Positions 6,336 through 11,109 of a DNA stretch of 11,109 nucleotides are shown piece after piece. Position numbers and translations under genes: made by a program. The notes under the pieces were generated by a model that worked only from the letters and a program-made list of their open reading frames with translations, was not told where the DNA came from and made no database searches. The stretch's first letter is position 1. Every line of letters starts with the position of its first letter. The DNA is from an uncultured Mycoplasmatota bacterium (GTDB taxonomy: Bacteria > Bacillota_I > Bacilli_A > RF39 > UBA660): positions 1 through 11,109 of the forward strand of contig CAMOFW010000020.1 of NCBI GenBank assembly GCA_946613765.1, read 5' to 3'.

Positions 6336-7829
6336 ATGAAAAATAAATATTTTATGCCGTTAATTGCAATTGCATCAGTTTTAGTATTAAGTTTAGTTAC
6401 TGTTGCATCATATGCTTATTTTAGAGGAACTGTTGATGGTGATACACCTCAAGATATGGTTATTACAACTGGACATATGAATGTCACTTATGTGGATGGA
6501 GATACAATTGGAACAAAAGATAATATGATTCCTGGAGAAAGTGTATCTAAATTCTTTAGTGTTAAAAATACTGGTGATGTAATGGCTGCTTATAATATAT
6601 ATTTAACTGAAGTAGCAAATGAATTTGTTAATACTGATGAATTAGTATATGAGCTTATTAGTGAAGATGGTACTAATATTGCACAAACTGAGTGTCCAAC
6701 TGATGTTACTATGATTGCTTCAGATGTTCCTATTGAAGTTGGTGCTACTCACAATTATGAATTAAAAATCACTTTTTTAAATACTGATTATAATCAAAAT
6801 GAGAATCAAGGAACTGCTTTTAATGCTAAAATAAGTTTAGAAGAAGGATTATCAGTACTATATAAAGAGAGAACTTTATACACATTTAAAAAAGGTTCTC
6901 CATTAGATACTAATAAAGATTCAACTCCAATAGAAGATTATGCTCGTAGTATTGATGAAGTTGCATATAAAAAGGTTTTTTCTAAACAATATTATACAAC
7001 AGGTAATGCATATTTTTATACTTATTTAGAAAGGGATAATCTTTTATTTTTTAATACTCAATTAGAGTGTGAACAAACTATTCAATACAATTATTTAGGC
7101 GATGATGTTTTAAATAAAAAGTGCAAATATAGTGAAGAAGATAATAAATATTATCCATATATTGCATATAGCTTTTTAGATCATGATAAAACAGTATCTA
7201 ACGTATTTAATGATAAGGAAACATGTGGTAGTGTAGCATTTGATTATTTAGCAGATCCAGAAGAAGAAAATTTAGCAAGTTATTCTCAAAATTGTGAAAG
7301 TACATATGGAGATGTTGAAAAGATAGTATATCAAGATGTTGATAAATCAATATGCATTATGGAAAATGGACATGAATATTGTTTTAAATCCACTGGTGGA
7401 TATAACGGTATGGATAGTTCGAAGTTAAAATCATATACTGCTCAAATTGATAATAGTCATGATTTTGATTGTTATTATATTTCTGATAGTTCTTCAGGTA
7501 AATCTAATTATACTTGTGTTGGAAAATATGACAATGCTGCTGTTGGATTTTATGAAAATGGAGACATTTATGTTGGAAAAGGTGAAAATAAATACTATCA
7601 AATTGATTTAAATGTAAAATATAAAACTGCTGAACAATGTAATGCTAACCAAGAAAAATGTGCGTATGTAGATGGTTACTATTATAAAATAGGTAATACT
7701 AATTCATATAATGATATAGATAGTTGTAATAATGCTTTAACAGAAGGAAAACAATGTGTTTTATTACCTTATCTCAATCTAAAATTTATCTTTGATTCTA
7801 ATGGTGAAATTTATTCTTTATTAAATTAA
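6336..7829 (+). CDS. Secreted camelysin/TasA-like protein with C-terminal cysteine-pair repeats
   Basis: 497 residues. The N-terminus (MKNKY, hydrophobic helix about 6-24, then ASYAYFRGT at 24-32) is like the SipW-type signals of TasA and camelysin. Residues about 33-170 fit that beta-sandwich family: DMVITTGHMNVTY corresponds to the TFASGTLDL-like strand, and IPGESVSKFFSVKNTGDVMAAYNIYL to the LKPGD...F-x-NNG segment. I see no protease catalytic motif. The second half (about 235-497) has 12 cysteines that fall into six close pairs (245/263, 297/320, 340/349, 379/394, 435/442, 464/474). Four of the leading cysteines sit in one repeat, [FY]-[NK]-[DT]-x3-C (FNTQLEC, FNDKETC, YKTAEQC, YNDIDSC). 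The ICIMENGHEYCFK segment resembles cysteine-bracketed segments of pilin-like proteins of gut Bacillota. No sortase or C-terminal anchor is seen. Probably a surface fibre or adhesin component; function unproven. Confidence 0.85.
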   Translation: MKNKYFMPLIAIASVLVLSLVTVASYAYFRGTVDGDTPQDMVITTGHMNVTYVDGDTIGTKDNMIPGESVSKFFSVKNTGDVMAAYNIYLTEVANEFVNTDELVYELISEDGTNIAQTECPTDVTMIASDVPIEVGATHNYELKITFLNTDYNQNENQGTAFNAKISLEEGLSVLYKERTLYTFKKGSPLDTNKDSTPIEDYARSIDEVAYKKVFSKQYYTTGNAYFYTYLERDNLLFFNTQLECEQTIQYNYLGDDVLNKKCKYSEEDNKYYPYIAYSFLDHDKTVSNVFNDKETCGSVAFDYLADPEEENLASYSQNCESTYGDVEKIVYQDVDKSICIMENGHEYCFKSTGGYNGMDSSKLKSYTAQIDNSHDFDCYYISDSSSGKSNYTCVGKYDNAAVGFYENGDIYVGKGENKYYQIDLNVKYKTAEQCNANQEKCAYVDGYYYKIGNTNSYNDIDSCNNALTEGKQCVLLPYLNLKFIFDSNGEIYSLLN

Positions 7830-7834
7830 TATAA

Positions 7835-7861
7835 AAATAAGAAGAAATTCTTATTTTTTTT
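7835..7861 (+). terminator. Intrinsic terminator after the Cys-repeat surface-protein gene
   Basis: A 9-bp perfect stem (7835-7843 with 7848-7856) closes a GAAA tetraloop. The right arm runs into an uninterrupted T run (7854-7861). Confidence 0.9.
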
Positions 7862-7870
7862 AATTATTCC

Positions 7871-7900
7871 TTGATTAGAATTAATAAAAAGTGATATACT
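7871..7900 (+). promoter_or_regulatory. Predicted promoter of the third surface-protein gene
   Basis: TTGATT (7871-7876) and TATACT (7895-7900) are separated by 18 bases, and TG at 7892-7893 makes an extended -10 (TGaTATACT). The start site would be near 7907. GGTGA at 7917-7921 lies 7 nt before ATG 7929. Confidence 0.65.
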
Positions 7901-7928
7901 TTTATTGTAGAGGGATGGTGAAGAGAAT

Positions 7929-9227
7929 ATGAAGAAAAGATACAAGGTAGTTATGGCAACGTTGTTAATCCTCTTAACACTTACTATCGGTATCTCTGTC
8001 TCTTATTCTATGTATGAAAAACCATCTAGTAATTATTCTTTAGTTGAAAGTGATCAATATGTATCTATTAATTATTTGGACGGCAAATTCTTTGATATTG
8101 CTGATTTTAAAAGTGGAGATGTATATTCTAAAAAAGTTACTATTTCTAATGTATCTAATGTGGATACTTATGCTACATTAAGTTTAATGGATGTATCTAA
8201 ATCTAGTGAGAATTTAATATTAAAAGTTATTGATAGTGAAGGTAATATAGTGTATGAAAAAAAGATTACTAATGTTGATACTGAAATAATTAAAGGTGTT
8301 GATTTAGGAGTAGGTAAATCTTTAAGTTATACTGTATCTATTGAAAATAAAGGTGAAGACACTAAAAACTTTTATGCTGATATATTAGCTTATAAAGAAT
8401 TAACTAAACAAGCTAATGAAACATTTAAAGATGTTATCTTAAAAAATAATAAAGTCAAAGAATCATTAACTAATGTTGGTATGGAAGCTGCATTAAAAAA
8501 TGAAGGATTAATTAAAACTTTAGATGATGATGGTGAAGCATATTTCTTTAGAGGTGCAGTTGATAATAACAATGTAGTATTTAATGATGTAAAGTTTAAA
8601 ATACTTAGAATTAATGGAGATTCATCTGTTAGATTAATATTAAGTGATGCTTTAGAAGGTAATTATGCTTATAATAATGATAATAGTGAAGTAGAAAATT
8701 ATGCTGATAAATTAAAACTAGAAAATTCAAGTGTTAAAGAGGTATTAGATAAATGGTTAAATGCTAATTTTAGTAACTACACTAAATATATTGGTAATAG
8801 TACTTATTGTGAAGATTTAAATGTATTTAAAGAAGAAAATAATATTATTTATTTAAATACATATAATAGATTATTTGTTGATGATAGTCCATCATTAGTT
8901 TGTACAGGAAATAAAGTTAGTGCTCAAGTTGGATTAATTAGTGCTGATGAAGTGGTTTATGCTGGTGCTTATAGAAATAGTATTAATCAATCATTTTTCT
9001 TATATAATGAGAATTTAAATGGTCCATATGTTACAATGAGTGGTAGTCAAATATTACAAAATTATAATGCTGTTGATGCTATTATAGTTAATAAGAATGG
9101 TTCTTTATCTTATGATAAAAAGATATCTAATGAGTATCAAATTAGACCTGTTATATCTTTAGATAGTAATACTACAGTTACTGGAAGTGGTTCAGTCAAT
9201 GATCCATATGTTGTAAAATTATCATAG
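7929..9227 (+). CDS. Secreted surface protein: camelysin/TasA-like N-terminus plus VGLI/RPV C-terminal module
   Basis: 432 residues, well-placed Shine-Dalgarno GGTGA (7917-7921). The N-terminus MKKRYK, a hydrophobic helix (about 8-25) and SYSMY (25-29) match the SYAYF position of the other two secreted proteins. Residues about 38-158 form a TasA-like beta region (ADFKSGDVYSKKVTISNVSNVDTYATL, later SLSYTVSIENKGED). The C-terminal half (about 165-432) carries YFFRGA, FKILRINGDSSVRLI, VGLISADEVVYAGA (334-347), IRPVISLD (405-412) and GSGSVNDPYVV. These align in order with landmarks in the last 320 residues of the protein encoded at 541-2946 (WRIIGIVDGNLKII, VGLITVSDYAYAVGG, VRPVVSLN, GSFMHPYQI). 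There are only two cysteines (294, 325), which could pair. The WRI tryptophan and the WSISP motif of the larger protein are absent here. No sortase motif or second membrane helix is seen. Role inferred as surface or adhesin-like; no enzyme motif recognised. Confidence 0.85.
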   Translation: MKKRYKVVMATLLILLTLTIGISVSYSMYEKPSSNYSLVESDQYVSINYLDGKFFDIADFKSGDVYSKKVTISNVSNVDTYATLSLMDVSKSSENLILKVIDSEGNIVYEKKITNVDTEIIKGVDLGVGKSLSYTVSIENKGEDTKNFYADILAYKELTKQANETFKDVILKNNKVKESLTNVGMEAALKNEGLIKTLDDDGEAYFFRGAVDNNNVVFNDVKFKILRINGDSSVRLILSDALEGNYAYNNDNSEVENYADKLKLENSSVKEVLDKWLNANFSNYTKYIGNSTYCEDLNVFKEENNIIYLNTYNRLFVDDSPSLVCTGNKVSAQVGLISADEVVYAGAYRNSINQSFFLYNENLNGPYVTMSGSQILQNYNAVDAIIVNKNGSLSYDKKISNEYQIRPVISLDSNTTVTGSGSVNDPYVVKLS

Positions 9228-9252
9228 TAATTATGTAAAAAAAGTGTTAAAT

Positions 9253-9275
9253 GCCCTAGAAATAGGGCTTTTTTT
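9253..9275 (+). terminator. Intrinsic terminator after the third surface-protein gene
   Basis: The stem GCCCTA/TAGGGC (9253-9258 with 9263-9268) closes a GAAA tetraloop and is followed by seven T (9269-9275). It is the most GC-rich stem among the terminators here. The predicted parE -35 lies inside it. Confidence 0.92.
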
Positions 9276-9285
9276 ATGGTATCAT
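9257..9285 (+). promoter_or_regulatory. Predicted extended -10 promoter of parE, overlapping the preceding terminator
   Basis: TGgTATCAT (9277-9285) is an extended -10. The hexamer 17 bases upstream is TAGAAA (9257-9262, four of six matches to TTGACA), which lies in the loop and left arm of the terminator. The start site would be near 9292, directly before the GGTGA Shine-Dalgarno site (9293-9297). Confidence 0.45.
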
Positions 9286-9302
9286 TAAACATGGTGAAGA
9301 GT

Positions 9303-11109
9303 ATGGCAAAGCAAGATTATAATGAAAGTAGTATTAAAATTTTAGAAGGATTAGATGCTGTTAGAAAACGTCCAGGTATGTATATTGGATCTACTGATAA
9401 GAGAGGTATGCATCATTTAGTTTGGGAAATTGTTGATAATGGTATAGATGAAGTTATTAATGGTTATGGTAACTACATTAAAATTATCTTAGAAAAAGAT
9501 GGTTCAATTACTATTGCAGATAATGGACGTGGTGTTCCAGTTGGTATGCATGCTTCAGGCAAATCTACTCCAGAGGTTATTTATACAATTTTACATGCTG
9601 GTGGTAAGTTTGAAGAAGGCGGCTATAAAGTGTCTGGTGGTCTTCATGGTGTAGGTGCTAGTGTTGTTAATGCTCTTTCTTCTTGGATGGTAGTTACAAT
9701 CTATAGAGATGGTAAGATATCACAAATTAAATTTAAAGATGGTGGAAAAGTTGATTCTAAATTAAAAGAAATAGGAAAGACTAATAAAACTGGTACTATT
9801 GTACAATTTATGCCAGATAAGGAAATATTTAAAAATTGTAATTTTTCATTTACTACTATTTGTGAAAGAATGCAAGAAAGTGCTTTCTTAAATCCAAATT
9901 TAACAGTTGAAGTAATTGATGTAGAAGATAATTTATCTGCTAAATATCATTATGAAACTGGTTTAACTGCTTTTGTTGAATATGTTAATGAAGGGCATAC
10001 ACCATTACATAAGGTAGTTCAATTTAATAATGTTAGAAATAGAATTGATGTTGCTATAGCACTTCAATATACTGATACATATAATGAACAAATATTATCA
10101 TTTGTTAACGATGTAAAAACAGGTGATGGTGGATCTCATGAAGTAGGATTTAAATCTGGTTTAACTAAAGCATTTAATGAATATGCTAAAAATAATAATA
10201 TTGTTAAAGGTAATTCATCTTTAACTGGTGATGATTTAAGAGAAGGTTTATCTGCTATTATTAGTGTTAGAATTCCTGAAGATATATTACAATTTGAAGG
10301 ACAGACTAAAGGTAAACTTGGTACACCAGAAGCTAAGAGTGCGGTTGAACAAGTTATTTATGAAAATTTAAAATTCTATTTAGAAGAAAATAAAGAAATT
10401 GCTAAGACTATTTTAGAAAAAGCTGATAAATCTAGACAAGCTAGAGAGGCTGCTAGAAAAGCTAGAGAAAGTGTAAGAAAAGGCGATAAGACTAAAAATA
10501 ATAGAGAAAGAATTATCAGTGAAAAGTTAGCTAAAGCAACAAGTAAAGATTATTCAAAGAATGAATTATTCTTAGTCGAGGGAGATTCGGCTGGTGGTTC
10601 TGCTAAGTCATATAGAGATAGAGAACATCAAGCTATACTTCCTTTAAGAGGTAAGGTATTAAATACTGAAAAAGCTTCAAGTAATGATATTGAAAATAAT
10701 GCTGAGTTAAGATTAATTGAATATGCTATTGGTGCTGGTTTAGGACAAGATTTTGATGTTAAAGAATCTAATTATGGTAAAGTTATTATCATGACTGATG
10801 CCGATGTTGATGGTAGTCATATTCAAATACTTTTAATTACATTCTTCTATAAGTTTATGAGACCATTAATTGAGAATGGTATGCTTTATATTGCAACACC
10901 TCCACTTTATAGTGTTGAAACTGGTGCTAAAGGTGTTAAAGAATATATTGCAACTGATGAAGAATTAGAAGAAAAGAAGAAAACTTTAAAAGGTAATTAT
11001 AAATTACAAAGATTTAAAGGTTTAGGTGAAATGAATGCTGATGAATTATATGATACAACTATGTCACCTAAGAATAGAAGATTAATTCGTGTTACATTAT
11101 CTGATGCAG
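9303..11109 (+). CDS. parE: DNA topoisomerase IV subunit B (ParE), 3' end outside the window
   Basis: 602 codons are visible; the frame is open at the right edge. The order is that of a type IIA topoisomerase B subunit. The GHKL ATPase has EIVDNGIDE (42-50), DNGRGVPV (73-80) and GGLHGVGAS (112-120). The transducer has QFEGQTKGKLG (330-340), with the usual ATP-contact Gln/Lys. The TOPRIM domain has EGDSAGGSA (426-434), DADVDG (499-504) and QRFKGLGEM (569-577). The features LPLRGKVLNTEKA, IGAGLGQDF and SHIQILLITFF favour ParE over GyrB (which typically has LNVEKA and HIRTLL). With ParC it decatenates daughter chromosomes and relaxes supercoils using ATP. GGTGA (9293-9297) lies 5 nt before ATG 9303. 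parC would be expected just downstream, by analogy with Bacillus. The missing part should be short, as ParE is usually about 640-660 residues. Confidence 0.95.
   Translation, partial: MAKQDYNESSIKILEGLDAVRKRPGMYIGSTDKRGMHHLVWEIVDNGIDEVINGYGNYIKIILEKDGSITIADNGRGVPVGMHASGKSTPEVIYTILHAGGKFEEGGYKVSGGLHGVGASVVNALSSWMVVTIYRDGKISQIKFKDGGKVDSKLKEIGKTNKTGTIVQFMPDKEIFKNCNFSFTTICERMQESAFLNPNLTVEVIDVEDNLSAKYHYETGLTAFVEYVNEGHTPLHKVVQFNNVRNRIDVAIALQYTDTYNEQILSFVNDVKTGDGGSHEVGFKSGLTKAFNEYAKNNNIVKGNSSLTGDDLREGLSAIISVRIPEDILQFEGQTKGKLGTPEAKSAVEQVIYENLKFYLEENKEIAKTILEKADKSRQAREAARKARESVRKGDKTKNNRERIISEKLAKATSKDYSKNELFLVEGDSAGGSAKSYRDREHQAILPLRGKVLNTEKASSNDIENNAELRLIEYAIGAGLGQDFDVKESNYGKVIIMTDADVDGSHIQILLITFFYKFMRPLIENGMLYIATPPLYSVETGAKGVKEYIATDEELEEKKKTLKGNYKLQRFKGLGEMNADELYDTTMSPKNRRLIRVTLSDA

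Noticed and set aside
6336..7829. Camelysin-type metalloprotease activity (M73)
   Set aside because: The resemblance is to the structural TasA/CalY beta region; I see no HExxH or other protease motif.
8390..8572. Minus-strand open frame of 60 codons inside the third surface-protein gene
   Set aside because: It lies wholly inside a well-supported gene on the other strand; no Shine-Dalgarno site or recognisable product.
541..9227. Sortase-anchored or LPXTG-type wall proteins
   Set aside because: The C-termini of the three secreted proteins (ending in QININ, SLLN and VVKLS) show no LPXTG-like motif, hydrophobic anchor or basic tail.
1..11109. CRISPR array, insertion sequence, phage or toxin-antitoxin genes
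   Set aside because: No regularly spaced direct repeats, transposase or integrase motifs, terminal inverted repeats or small toxin-like gene pairs were seen on either strand.

Overview
The window comes from a very AT-rich, Gram-positive-type chromosome (Bacillota/Bacilli lineage). The evidence is the genes ezrA, parE and a gdpP-type phosphodiesterase, together with Shine-Dalgarno sites and U-tailed intrinsic terminators. One gene (the cysteine desulfurase) ends in TGA just before a terminator and all visible Trp codons are TGG, so the standard bacterial code is likely and a Mycoplasma-type code is not needed. The architecture of the secreted proteins resembles that of uncultured gut Bacilli such as the RF39-like groups; that placement is an inference from general knowledge, not a search.

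Layout, left to right. (1) The 3' end of a DHH/DHHA1 phosphodiesterase gene (GdpP type) runs off the left edge and ends in a terminator. (2) A monocistronic gene for a large secreted multidomain protein (541-2946): export signal, camelysin/TasA-like N-terminal region, two InlB-type B-repeats around an unrecognised region, and a cysteine-paired C-terminal module. (3) Two tRNA genes on the minus strand (Arg-ACG, then Pro-TGG), each with its own promoter. The terminator behind tRNA-Pro lies back to back with the terminator of the surface gene. (4) A short regulatory gap with divergent promoters and one perfect DnaA box. (5) The ezrA-nifS operon (cell-division regulator plus cysteine desulfurase, start and stop overlapping by 1 nt), closed by a terminator. 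(6) Two further monocistronic surface-protein genes (6336-7829 and 7929-9227), each with promoter and terminator. (7) parE, topoisomerase IV subunit B, running off the right edge.

The housekeeping genes are ordinary in sequence. The accessory signal is a dispersed set of three exported proteins with matching N-termini: a hydrophobic helix ending in S-Y-[AS]-[YM]-[FY], then a camelysin/TasA-like beta region. Their C-terminal halves are interchangeable. Two share one module (landmarks VGLI[ST], [VI]RPV[VI]SL, and a G-S-x3-P-Y end). The third instead carries a cysteine-pair repeat. None has a sortase motif or a C-terminal anchor. They look like surface or fibre/adhesin proteins, but function cannot be proven from sequence. 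Five of the forward transcription units seem to start from TG-extended -10 promoters with very short leaders.
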